From CBDCBA01 sp965214125 (GTDB lineage Bacteria; Planctomycetota; Phycisphaerae; Tepidisphaerales; Tepidisphaeraceae), in NCBI GenBank assembly GCA_965214125.1, contig CBDCBA010000027.1:310001-374000 (forward strand): a stretch of DNA of 64,000 bases, given 5' to 3'. The notes under the pieces are model-generated. The model did no database searches, was not told the origin of the DNA, and saw nothing but the letters and a program-made list of their open reading frames with translations. Positions 51,378 through 59,750 of this stretch are shown here, piece after piece. Every line of letters begins with the position of its first letter. The first letter of the stretch is position 1. Position numbers and translations under genes: made by a program.

Positions 51378-52814
51378 ATGCCCACCGACCCGACGCGTTA
51401 CGAGTCGCCACTGGCCGCCCGCAATGCCTCGCCGGAGATGCTGGCGCTCTTTAGTCCGTCGAAAAAGTTTGGTCTGTGGCGACGGCTGTGGCTGGCGTTG
51501 GCGGAGGGGCAGCGATCGCTCGGGCTCGATCGCGTACCGGCCGAGGCGATCGACCAGATGCGCGACCACCTCGACGACATCGACTTCGACCTCGCCGCCG
51601 ACTGGGAGCAGCGGCTGCGTCATGACGTGATGGCGCACGTCCACACGTTCGAGGCGGCCGCGCCGGCGGCGAAGGGGATCGTCCACCTCGGCGCGACGAG
51701 CCAGTACGTCGTCGACGACGCCGACCTGCTCATTCTCCGCGACGCGATGCGTTTGTTGCTCGGCAAGCTCGCCCGCTGCGTCGACGCGCTGGGCCGCTTC
51801 GCGAGCGAGCACAAGGCCTTGCCGACGCTCGGATACACGCACTTTCAACCGGCGCAGCTCACAACGGTCGGCAAGCGGGCGACGCTCTGGGCGCAGGAGC
51901 TGGCGATGGACATCGAGGCGCTGGAGCACCGCGTGGCGACGCTGAAGTTCCGCGGCGTGAAGGGAACGACCGGCACGCAGGCGTCGTTCCTGTCGCTCTT
52001 CGACGGCGACGGCGGGAAGGTCGACCGGCTCGATCGCTTTGTCTGTGAACGGTTCGACTTCGCCGAAAGTTACCCGGTGACGGGCCAAACATACCCGCGA
52101 AAGGTCGACGGGCAGATCGCGGGCGACCTCGCGAGCTGCGCCGGCAGCGTGCATCGCTTCGCGAACGACGTGCGAATTCTCGCGGGCCTGAAGCAGCTTG
52201 AAGAGCCGTTCGAGAAGGAGCAGGTTGGCAGTTCGGCGATGGCCTACAAGCGTAACCCGATGCGCTGCGAGCGGGCGACGGGGCTAAGCCGCTTCGTCAT
52301 CAGCCTCGCGAGTTCACCCGTTTTGACGGCGGCCGAGCAGTGGTTCGAGCGGACGCTGGACGACTCAAGCAACAAGCGGCTGGCCCTGCCGGAGATGTTC
52401 CTGGCGCTCGACGGCTGCCTCGACATCGTCGCGAACGTGGCGGGCGGAATGGTCGTCTACCCGGCGACGATCGCCAAGGCGGTTGAGGCGGAGCTGCCGT
52501 TTATGGCGACGGAAGAAATCCTCATGGCCGGCGTGCGCGCCGGCGGCGACCGCCAGGAACTCCACGAGGCCGTCCGCACCCACAGCCTGGCGGCGGCCGA
52601 GAACGTGAAAGCTCGCGGCGGCGACAACGACCTGATCGCCCGCCTGCGCGGCGACGCCCGCTTCGCCGACATCGACCTTGATGCCACCCTCGATCCCTCG
52701 CGCTTCATCGGCCGTTGTGTCGAGCAGACGGAGCGGTTCGTCGATCAAGTGGTCGACCCCGTCCGCAAGCAGTACGCGACCGCGCTCAATCAGCACGTCG
52801 CGCTGCGCGTCTGA
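51378..52814 (+). CDS. purB: Adenylosuccinate lyase
   Basis: The enzyme acts twice in purine synthesis, releasing fumarate from SAICAR and adenylosuccinate. From ATG 51378 the product is 478 residues. HDVMAHVHTFE and GIVHLGATSQYVVDDADL hold the active-site His and Thr-Ser, and YTHFQPAQLTTVGKR is the second conserved His block. VGSSAMAYKRNPMRCE is the fumarase/aspartase signature with the catalytic Ser in the flexible loop. An open extension to 51243 covers repeat sequence and is rejected. Confidence 0.95.
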   Translation: MPTDPTRYESPLAARNASPEMLALFSPSKKFGLWRRLWLALAEGQRSLGLDRVPAEAIDQMRDHLDDIDFDLAADWEQRLRHDVMAHVHTFEAAAPAAKGIVHLGATSQYVVDDADLLILRDAMRLLLGKLARCVDALGRFASEHKALPTLGYTHFQPAQLTTVGKRATLWAQELAMDIEALEHRVATLKFRGVKGTTGTQASFLSLFDGDGGKVDRLDRFVCERFDFAESYPVTGQTYPRKVDGQIAGDLASCAGSVHRFANDVRILAGLKQLEEPFEKEQVGSSAMAYKRNPMRCERATGLSRFVISLASSPVLTAAEQWFERTLDDSSNKRLALPEMFLALDGCLDIVANVAGGMVVYPATIAKAVEAELPFMATEEILMAGVRAGGDRQELHEAVRTHSLAAAENVKARGGDNDLIARLRGDARFADIDLDATLDPSRFIGRCVEQTERFVDQVVDPVRKQYATALNQHVALRV

Positions 52815-52852
52815 CCTTCAGATTGGCGTGGCGAATGAGAACGCATCGTGCC

Positions 52853-54280
52853 CTACCCGTCGACCTCGACCTCGTCGGGCGTCGTCAGCGTGGCCCGTTC
52901 GACCTTGCCGCCGGGGCCGATGGCGTCAACGACGATCGTGTAGCCGACGAAGTCGACCGTGTCGCCCACCTCCGCGAATCGGCCGAGTCGGGATGTCACG
53001 AGGCCGCCGAGCGTGACCACGTCGCCGCGGCAGGCGTCGCCGGCGCGATCCTCATCGATCCCCAGCTTTTGCACGATTTCCCTCAAGGGCACCTGGCCGG
53101 AGGCGGCCCAGGCTAGCTCGCCCTTTGGCTCGAGTTGCCACAGGCGGTCGCTCGGGTCGAACTCGTCTTCGATGTTGCCCACGAGTACCTCGAGCACGTC
53201 CTCGAGCGTCACGATGCCCTGCGTGCTGCCGTATTCGTCGACGACGATCGCGAGGTGGCTTTCGATCGGCTGGCCGTCATTGCCGATGAAGTGGGTCTGA
53301 AACCGTCGCAGCAGCAGGCTGAGCGGCTTGGTTTCGGGGATGAACGGCACGGGGCGGAGCAGGCGTTGCAGGTCGAGATCGCCCGCGCCGATGACGTGCC
53401 GCTCGCCGCCGGGCGCGTCGGGAAGGATGGCCTTGATCGTCTCGGGCGTGGCGGGATCGTCCTGGACGTGGAAGCGGCCCGGCACGAGGGCGAGGGCGTT
53501 GAATACGTCGCGCAGATGGACGAGCCCGCGGACGTCGTCGCTGCCGCCCTCGCCGTACACGGGCAGGCGGGTGTACGACGTGCTGCGTAGGCGCTTGAGA
53601 ACGTCGCCGAAGTCGTCACCAAGGCCGAGGGAGTGGACGTCCTTGCGCGGCGTCATCACCTGGCGGGCCTGGACGGTGCCGAGTCGGCCGGCGGCGGCGA
53701 TGACCTGCTCCTGCTGCTCGGTGATCGTTCGCCCCACCCGGGCCATGGCGGCCAGCGTCGCGATCTCGTCGACGCCGACCTCCTTCGCCTCGCTCGTCTT
53801 CCGCTCGAACGGGCGGTTGAGCAATTTGACCACCGCCAGCACCGGCCGCATCAGCCGGACGACCCACCGCATCGGCCGCGCGGTCGCCGTGGCGACGATC
53901 GTGTTGTACCGAACGCCCAGGCTCTTGGGCAGAATCTCCGTGAACTGAAGCATCAGCACGGTGAAGACCGCCCCGAACGCAAAGACGCTCCACCCGCCGG
54001 CGCCCTCGCCGAACGTCTCGGTCACGTACTTTTCGAACTCCGCCCCCGCCACCGTCGCACCGATGGTGTGGGCGGCGGTGTTGCAGATGAGGATGACGCT
54101 GATGGGCCGGTCGACATCGCTCTTGAACGCCTCCCAGATCGCCCCCGCCTTCGCGTGGCGGCGCTTCATCCCCGCCACGTCGCCGGGCGTGAGCGAGAGG
54201 AGCGTCGCCTCCATAAGGGAGCAAAGCGCGCTTACGCCCAGCGCGATGCAGACGGCCGCAATCAGGAGGAACAGGGTCAT
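52853..54280 (-). CDS. CNNM/CorC-family (HlyC-type) membrane protein with CBS domains
   Basis: The 475-residue protein begins with a DUF21/CNNM domain of four membrane segments (LFLLIAAVCIALGVSALCSLMEATLL; ISVILICNTAAHTIGATVAG; FAFGAVFTVLMLQFTEILPKSLG). Two CBS motifs follow, with the conserved AARQVMTPRKDVHSL-type start and SHLAIVVDEYGSTQGIVTLEDVLEVLVGNIEDEFD. The C-terminal CorC domain ends the protein (VGDTVDFVGYTIVVD). These proteins are linked to magnesium or other cation efflux. It follows the MCE gene by 18 bases. Confidence 0.92.
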   Translation of the reverse strand: MTLFLLIAAVCIALGVSALCSLMEATLLSLTPGDVAGMKRRHAKAGAIWEAFKSDVDRPISVILICNTAAHTIGATVAGAEFEKYVTETFGEGAGGWSVFAFGAVFTVLMLQFTEILPKSLGVRYNTIVATATARPMRWVVRLMRPVLAVVKLLNRPFERKTSEAKEVGVDEIATLAAMARVGRTITEQQEQVIAAAGRLGTVQARQVMTPRKDVHSLGLGDDFGDVLKRLRSTSYTRLPVYGEGGSDDVRGLVHLRDVFNALALVPGRFHVQDDPATPETIKAILPDAPGGERHVIGAGDLDLQRLLRPVPFIPETKPLSLLLRRFQTHFIGNDGQPIESHLAIVVDEYGSTQGIVTLEDVLEVLVGNIEDEFDPSDRLWQLEPKGELAWAASGQVPLREIVQKLGIDEDRAGDACRGDVVTLGGLVTSRLGRFAEVGDTVDFVGYTIVVDAIGPGGKVERATLTTPDEVEVDG

Positions 54281-54298
54281 GGGATCGAACGACGGCAG

Positions 54299-55351
54299 CT
54301 AGAAGACGCTGAACTTGAACCCTTCGCGTTCGATCTGCTCCACGAGCCGCTCGACGTCGGCGAGGATCCGGTTCATCAACGCCAAGTCGGCCGCAAGGGA
54401 TTCGTAGGCCCGCGGGTCGTTCAGGAGCAGGCCCAGCGTGCCCTCCCCCTCGTCGACCTTGGCCATCACGTTGTCCAGCCGCTGGAGCGTGCCCTCCAAC
54501 TCGACCAGGCGCTGCTCGAACTGCCCCGTCAGCCGGGCGATGCCGGCGCCGGTGTCATCGACGGTGCGGCGGGCGCCGGCGACGGTCTCGCGCAGCTCCG
54601 TACCCGTCTGCTTGAACTCGCTCGCAATTTCGCCGGCGTCGGCGAGCACGTTCTCGACCTGACCGCTCATCCCGTTGAGCCGCTCGCCGAGCTGGCGGTA
54701 CTGGACCGCCGCGTCGTTGGCCGTCGTCGAGAGCGCGCGGATGTTCGCGACGCTGGCATTGAGGTCGCTTCGCAGTTGCTCGTCGCCGACAAGGGCGTTC
54801 ATCGAGTCCGCCAACTCGCCGATGCGGATGGCCTGATCGTTCACCGTGTCGACGAGGTTCGACGCCCGCAGCTCGGCGATGAACTGCTCGAACTGGTCCG
54901 CAAGCAACGCGAACTCCGGCGGGATCAGCGCCGCGCTGCCGTACTCGCCGGGGATGGCTCCGTCCGCCGCCTCCAGCCGACCTTCCGGAACGGCGCCGAT
55001 GAGTTCCAAGGCGATGTCCGAGCCGCCGCTGATGACGTTGCTCGTCGTCACCACGCCCTTCACGTTGGCGGGCACGGGCGTGTCGTAGCGCATCGTCAGC
55101 ACGACCTCGAAGTCGTTGCCATCGGTGGCGAAGTTGATCGACTCGACGCGTCCAACGGTAAAGCCGCGGTAGCGAACGCGGTTGCCCTCGGCCAAGCCGT
55201 CGACGCGCGGAGTGGTCATCGTCACCGGGTAGCCACCCCCGCCCGCGAGCCCGCCGAGGGTGCCGCCGAATTGGATTATCATCCACCCCAACGCGGCGAG
55301 CGCGCCGATGACGGTCACGGCCACGAGGATGTTTCGGCGGGAGTTGCTCAT
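54299..55351 (-). CDS. MCE-domain (MlaD-like) lipid-transport protein
   Basis: The 350-residue protein has one N-terminal membrane segment (ILVAVTVIGALAALGWMII). The MCE domain is near residues 40-120 (YPVTMTTPRVDGLAEGNRVRYRGFTVGRVESI, ending in ISGGSDIALELIG). A long helical region follows (QLGERLNGMSGQVENVLADAGEIASEF). MCE proteins form rings that pass lipids between membranes. No MlaE/MlaF genes are nearby. Start ATG 55351; the open frame continues upstream to 55975 without MCE features. Confidence 0.9.
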   Translation of the reverse strand: MSNSRRNILVAVTVIGALAALGWMIIQFGGTLGGLAGGGGYPVTMTTPRVDGLAEGNRVRYRGFTVGRVESINFATDGNDFEVVLTMRYDTPVPANVKGVVTTSNVISGGSDIALELIGAVPEGRLEAADGAIPGEYGSAALIPPEFALLADQFEQFIAELRASNLVDTVNDQAIRIGELADSMNALVGDEQLRSDLNASVANIRALSTTANDAAVQYRQLGERLNGMSGQVENVLADAGEIASEFKQTGTELRETVAGARRTVDDTGAGIARLTGQFEQRLVELEGTLQRLDNVMAKVDEGEGTLGLLLNDPRAYESLAADLALMNRILADVERLVEQIEREGFKFSVF

Positions 55352-55389
55352 GCGCGGCCGATGATAGCGGTCGCGCCGGCCGTAGCGAC

Positions 55390-56196
55390 TCAAAGCGACG
55401 ACACGGGTCCCTGGCCGCGCCGCAGGCGCTCGTTCAGGTGCAGGAAACTCACGAAGTACACCGCCACGGCCAGCGTCGCGCCGGCCAATCGTGCCAGCAG
55501 GCCCTCCCATTGGCCCAGGAACGGCATCGGCACAAGCGTTGCCGCGGCAGCGAGCAGAAAGGCGGCGGCCACGCCCGCCGTCGCGCCGGCGGACACGTCC
55601 GGCAACGCCGACTGGTGGACAAGCTGCTGCGTTGCCGCGGCGACCCAGGTTGCGGCCGCGCCCAGGCAGAGGAAGGCCACCGCCAATCCTGCGGAGCCGA
55701 AGACGACGTCGCCCGCCCCCAGCAGCGCCGCCGCCGCCGCCAGCACGCTCACGCCCGCGCCGACGGCCCACGGTCGCCAGGCCGCCTCGACCGGATCGGC
55801 CAGCGCAAAGCGATTGGCGACGGCCAGCACGTGCCGCCCCCGCAAAACCAGCCGACCCACGCACGCCAGCCAGACGCCCGCCGCGAGCACACCCGGTGGC
55901 AGCAGGATGACGCCCATCGCCAGCGGCCCCGCCCGTCGCACGACGGCGGCCATCAACGTCGCGACGATCAGCCAAACCAAGCCCCGGCCGGCGATCCCGA
56001 GCAATTCGGCCAGCACGTGCCCGTTCGTACTACCAAGGGGCCGGCCGAACGTGTCGATCGTCGGCCGCCCGCACTCGGGGCAGCGGCCGTCGAGGCGCAG
56101 GCCCTTCAGGTCGTAGCCACAACCGGGGCAGGGCGTGCTCTGGGAGATGGTCGGTGCGATCGGCACGGCCGGGCCATCGTAATCCCGAACAATCAC
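55390..56196 (-). CDS. Zinc-ribbon multi-spanning membrane protein
   Basis: The 268-residue protein starts at GTG 56196, sharing four bases with the end of the glycosyltransferase gene. An N-terminal zinc ribbon (CPGCGYDLKGL...CPECGRP, residues about 23-43) is followed by six or seven hydrophobic helices rich in Ala, Leu and Val. The 'CxxCGYDLxGLxxxGxCPECG' ribbon on membrane proteins is a common planctomycete architecture of unknown role. The overlap suggests coupled expression with the glycosyltransferase. Confidence 0.8.
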   Translation of the reverse strand: MIVRDYDGPAVPIAPTISQSTPCPGCGYDLKGLRLDGRCPECGRPTIDTFGRPLGSTNGHVLAELLGIAGRGLVWLIVATLMAAVVRRAGPLAMGVILLPPGVLAAGVWLACVGRLVLRGRHVLAVANRFALADPVEAAWRPWAVGAGVSVLAAAAALLGAGDVVFGSAGLAVAFLCLGAAATWVAAATQQLVHQSALPDVSAGATAGVAAAFLLAAAATLVPMPFLGQWEGLLARLAGATLAVAVYFVSFLHLNERLRRGQGPVSSL

Positions 56197-57361
56197 GCCC
56201 GAACCACGTTGCCGCGCCAGGTCACGGTTCCGCCGAGGCAGGCCCGCACGCCGTTGAGGAGCAGCGCCATCGTCAGGAGGATCGAGACCGGATGCAGCAG
56301 GCTGAGTCCGATTGCCGCGGGCATCGTCCGCCCCGTGTCTCGATGCACGATCGCCACGGCAACCGTCACGGCAACGTAGTGCCCGACGCCCGCCAGCACC
56401 CACGCGACCTCGCCCGCGCGATGCCCCACAGCACGGCCGGCAGCGCGAGCAGGAGCGACGCGAGCACGGCCAGCGCCCCCAGCAACGGCCAGACGCGATG
56501 CCGGGCCGTGCCGGCAAAGTTCCTCGCCCAGCCGTTCCACATGGCCGGCCAGTCGGCGTGCATGCGCGTGCGCGTCAGGTGCGGGCCGAGCAGAAAACGA
56601 ACCGCCCCGCCGTTGGCCTTCACGCGGCGGGCGAGGGCGACGTCTTCGCACGTCTGCGTCTTCACCGCCTCGTGCCCTCCCGCGGCCGCGAGCACTTCGG
56701 GCCGAATCAGCAGGAACTGCCCGTTCGCCAACGCCGACTGCGGGCGGTTATCGGTGTTCGTGTCGCTCGCGCGGAAGGTCGTCATCCACGTTGCGGCGGC
56801 GACGGGGGCGACGAGTTTTTCCAGCAACGTCGGCGCGACGAGGCCGGTCGTCAGGCTGACCAGCGCATACCCCCGCGCCGCGGCGAGCGCGACCGTGTCG
56901 CGCAGCGCCGTCGCCTCCACGATCACGTCGCTGTCGACGAACAAATACCACCCCACCTCCTTAGCCTGCGCGGCGACGGCGGCGTGCAGCGCGTGGGGCT
57001 TGCCCAGCCAGCCGTCGGGCAGATGATCCAGGTGCAGAACCGACAGTCGCCCGTCCTCCGCCGCCAGGCGATCAACGATGCCGGCGGTGCCGTCGGTGCT
57101 CCGGTCGTTCACCACGACGAGGCGCATGCGGTCCGCCGGATAGTCCTGCGCCAGCAGCCGCCGGATGCACGCCTCGATGCCGGCGGCTTCGTCTTTGACG
57201 GGCACGAACATCACCACGTGCGGCGGCGACGCGGGCAACGGCGGCGCAGCGGATTTGAGCAGTCGCGTCATTCGTCGGCGGCCGAAGTGAACCAGCACCG
57301 CCAGCGTCGTGGCGAGCACCGGCCCGAGCACGACGTAGATCCAGAACAGGATCGCGGCCAC
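56193..57361 (-). pseudogene. Family 2 glycosyltransferase with C-terminal membrane helices, frameshifted
   Basis: The main frame starts at GTG 57361 and shows a membrane segment, VVMFVPVKDEAAGIEACIRRLLAQDYP, LVVVNDRSTDGT, YLFVDSDVIVEATAL, and the CEDVALARRVKANG block. It runs off at 56366 with a non-family tail. The expected C-terminal helices continue in another frame (VAWVLAGVGHYVAVTVAVAI, HPVSILLTMALLLNGVRACLGGTVTWRG), ending at 56193 with a 4-base overlap onto the next gene. The break is near 56405-56425 in the GC run CTCGCCCGCGCG. The intact protein would resemble CrtQ/HpnB-type enzymes. A sequencing error is likely because the 3' overlap is preserved. Confidence 0.75.
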
Positions 57362-57362
57362 G

Positions 57363-57938
57363 CTAGTCGAGCTCCTTGGTCGCCTTGAACTCGCGGCCGG
57401 TGAGCAGGTCGGTGAAGGTGACGCGCACGAGCAGGTCGGCCTCCCCCGCCGGCTGCGTGCCATCGGTCCACGGGCAGTCCAGGGTGAAGCCGCTCGTAAT
57501 AAAGCCGCTCAGCCATGAGTTCCGCACGGCCGCCGGCTCAAAGCTCCAGCGGGCGAGGCGGACGTCCTGCGATGCGAGGTCGTAGGCCTCGACCACCACG
57601 CCGCCCACAGCCTTGAGGTTATCGCCGTCGCCGTCGAGAGGCACAACCACGACACGCAGGCCATTCCCTTCGTCGTTCGGCCCCGTCAGCCGCCCCAGCT
57701 TCAGCCCGCCGACGGTGAACGTCTGCTCCAGCAGGTCCTGCGACAAGTCGCTGGCGGTGGGTCGATCGCTCTCCATCGCGCGAATCTGACTGCGAAGCTG
57801 GTTGTTCCGCCGCTCCAACTCGGCGACGCGGCCGTTGAGCGCCTGCTTCTCCTTGCGCAGCTCGATGTTGGCCGCGTTGGGCTTCGAGCAGCCCGCGGCG
57901 AGGAGCAGGGCGAGCGTGGTCAGGAGGATCGGGCGCAT
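57363..57938 (-). CDS. Coiled-coil lipoprotein of unknown function
   Basis: From ATG 57938 the product is 191 residues. The signal peptide ends in the lipobox LLAAGC. A coiled coil (IELRKEKQALNGRVAELERRNNQLRSQI, about residues 24-55) is followed by a beta-rich domain with LKLGRLTGPNDEGNG and VVVPLDGDGD. The C-terminal part (DLLVRVTFTDLLTGREF) resembles domains seen in planctomycete lipoproteins of unknown role. The next gene starts one base after its stop. Confidence 0.78.
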   Translation of the reverse strand: MRPILLTTLALLLAAGCSKPNAANIELRKEKQALNGRVAELERRNNQLRSQIRAMESDRPTASDLSQDLLEQTFTVGGLKLGRLTGPNDEGNGLRVVVVPLDGDGDNLKAVGGVVVEAYDLASQDVRLARWSFEPAAVRNSWLSGFITSGFTLDCPWTDGTQPAGEADLLVRVTFTDLLTGREFKATKELD

Positions 57939-58064
57939 GAACAAGACACCATAGCGAGGCCTTATCGGAGGAACGGCTTGGCAGCGGGCAGGTGCTGGTG
58001 TAAATTTTCCCCGAAGGCGGTCGCGCGTGCGGCCGCGCACCGCTCGACTTGCAGTTCCCTCGAC

Positions 58065-58787
58065 ATGATGCGTTCAATCCTCCCTGTTGCCGTGGTCTTG
58101 GCCGCCTCGCCCGCGATGGCCCAAATCGCCTACGACGCCGAAGACAGCTTTCACGACATCTTCGTCAGCGTCACCGACTTCGGCGACCTGGACGAAGGCG
58201 ATTACGTTGAGTACGTGATCCCGACCGGCGGCGTCTCCGACACGCTGAGCGTGGACGTCGTCAACCCTGCCGGCAACAGCGGCTCGGCCACCTCGAGCCT
58301 TACGGCCGATGAGACGGCAACGGGCTTCCTTCTCAGCCGCGAGGCGACCGGCATCTTCTCGGACGACGACGACTACTTCAGTGCCGCCGGCGGTGGGTAC
58401 ACGCAATATGTCTTCACGGCCACCGAGTCGACTCCGTTCCGCCTCAGCGGCACCATTGAGGTGGAGTTCGACAACCTGAGCTTTTCCAGCGTCTACCTCT
58501 ACTTCGAGAACACCACGACCGGCACGATTTTCGTTGATGAGTACGTCGAGGATCCTGACCCGGCCCTCGACCTGATGGGCGACAACGCGCTCACGGGTAC
58601 CCTCGACGCCGGGAGCGAGTACCTGCTCGTCGTCGACACGTTCGGCTACGCGACCGAGGATGCGGGCGTGACCGGGTTCGCACGCGTCGATCTGGCGTTC
58701 ACCACAATCGTGCCCGAGCCGGCGTCGGCGGGCACCTTGCTGGCGGCGGTTGGCGGTCTGTCGCTGCGACGTCGCCGCGCGAGATAG
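58065..58787 (+). CDS. Secreted PEP-CTERM protein
   Basis: From ATG 58065 the product is 240 residues (ATG 58068 is equivalent). The signal peptide ends in SPAMAQ. The body is acidic and Thr/Ser-rich with beta strands and no known catalytic motif. The C-terminus is a PEP-CTERM sorting tail: VPEPASAGTLLAAVGGLSL followed by RRRRAR. It should be exported and processed at the tail, then released or attached to surface polymers. A strong hairpin terminator follows. Confidence 0.85.
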   Translation: MMRSILPVAVVLAASPAMAQIAYDAEDSFHDIFVSVTDFGDLDEGDYVEYVIPTGGVSDTLSVDVVNPAGNSGSATSSLTADETATGFLLSREATGIFSDDDDYFSAAGGGYTQYVFTATESTPFRLSGTIEVEFDNLSFSSVYLYFENTTTGTIFVDEYVEDPDPALDLMGDNALTGTLDAGSEYLLVVDTFGYATEDAGVTGFARVDLAFTTIVPEPASAGTLLAAVGGLSLRRRRAR

Positions 58788-58830
58788 GGGAGAAGGCCCA
58801 GCGCAGGCGCCTGAGGGGTGACACATGGAG

Positions 58831-58861
58831 ACGGCCGCCGCGAAGGGTTCGCGGCGGCCGT
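58831..58861 (+). terminator. Hairpin after the PEP-CTERM gene
   Basis: A perfect 14-bp stem (58831-58844 with 58848-58861) closes a GGG loop. It lies 43 bases after the stop at 58787. No T run follows. Confidence 0.7.
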
Positions 58862-58895
58862 GTTGATTCGCCATCGCGGCGTTCGTCGGGCTAAT

Positions 58896-58985
58896 CCAAA
58901 CCGCGTTGCAACGCAACGCTGGTCTGGGGAGAGCGTGGGCTGTCTCCCGCTCGTCGGACCAGCGTTGCGTTGCAACGCGGTTTGG
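58896..58985. repeat. Perfect 29-bp inverted repeat with GCGTTGCAACGC core
   Basis: Arms 58896-58924 and 58957-58985 are exact inverted copies with a 32-base spacer. Each contains the perfect palindrome GCGTTGCAACGC. It is intergenic between convergent genes, 12 bases from the clpP stop. Confidence 0.92.
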
Positions 58986-58997
58986 GGGGAACGGGTT

Positions 58998-59636
58998 TTA
59001 CTCGTTGCCGGTCTCGGCCTGGTGCTGCGTGAAGGTGTCGGGGGCCGACTCGAGCACCTTGTCGGCGATGCCGTACTCGACGGCCTCCTCGGCGAAGAGC
59101 CAGCGGTTGCGGTCGAAGTCGCGCTTGATCTGCTCGAAGCTCTTGCCCGTCCACTCGGTGTACATCTGGTATAGGCGCTCGCGAAGCTTGAGCATGTGCT
59201 TGGCCTCGATGCCAAGGTCGGTCGCCTGGCCCTGCATCACGCCGCCTAGCAGCGGCTGGTGGAGCATGACCTGGCTGTTGGGCAGGACGAACCGCTTGCC
59301 CTTGGTGCCGGCGCCGAGCAACGCGCTGCCCATGCTGGCGCCCATGCCGATGCAGTAGGTCGCCACGTCGCAGCGCAGGAACTTCATCGTGTCGAGGATG
59401 CCGAAGCCCGCCGACACGCTCCCACCCGGGGAGTTGATGTAAAAGTGGATGTCCGCCTCGGGGTCTTCCGTGGAGAGGAAGAGCATCTGGGCGATAATGA
59501 GCTGGGCCGACTCGTCCATGACGGGCCCGCCGAGCATGATGATGCGGTCCTTGAGGAGTCGCGAGTAAATGTCGTACGCCCGCTCACCGCGGCCGGACTT
59601 CTCGATCACCATTGGGATCAATGTGGAGTTCTGCAT
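58998..59636 (-). CDS. clpP: ATP-dependent Clp protease proteolytic subunit
   Basis: This is the serine peptidase of the Clp machine. From ATG 59636 the product is 212 residues. The conserved ERAYDIYSRLLKDRIIMLGG start, HFYINSPGGSVSAGFGILDTM, IGMGASMGSALL with the nucleophile Ser101, and MLHQPLLGG with His126 are all present. DFDRNRWLFAEEAVEYGIAD supplies the Asp region. It is downstream of a second clpP on the same strand, separated by a degenerate inverted repeat. The ten extra residues from 59666 are unlikely. Confidence 0.95.
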   Translation of the reverse strand: MQNSTLIPMVIEKSGRGERAYDIYSRLLKDRIIMLGGPVMDESAQLIIAQMLFLSTEDPEADIHFYINSPGGSVSAGFGILDTMKFLRCDVATYCIGMGASMGSALLGAGTKGKRFVLPNSQVMLHQPLLGGVMQGQATDLGIEAKHMLKLRERLYQMYTEWTGKSFEQIKRDFDRNRWLFAEEAVEYGIADKVLESAPDTFTQHQAETGNE

Positions 59637-59653
59637 ATTTGTCTTTAGTTTGA

Positions 59654-59748
59654 ACCACGGAGGCACAGAGACACGGAGATGCGGGGAAAGCTCGACGCTG
59701 CAACTTCAGCAAGTCATCTGCTTCTCTGTGTCTCCGCGTCTCCGTGGT
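59654..59748. repeat. Degenerate inverted repeat of the CCACGGAGxCACAGAG type
   Basis: The left part (from 59654) and right part (to 59748) carry imperfect inverted copies of ACCACGGAG/CACAGAG units. The outer 9 bp are exact (ACCACGGAG against CTCCGTGGT). This unit type recurs between genes in many environmental bacterial genomes. It fills the gap between the two clpP genes. Confidence 0.7.
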
Positions 59749-59750
59749 GA

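Noticed and set aside
53633..56116. An 827-codon plus-strand frame opposite the CNNM, MCE and zinc-ribbon genes
   Set aside because: It crosses three well-supported minus-strand genes and shows no motif.
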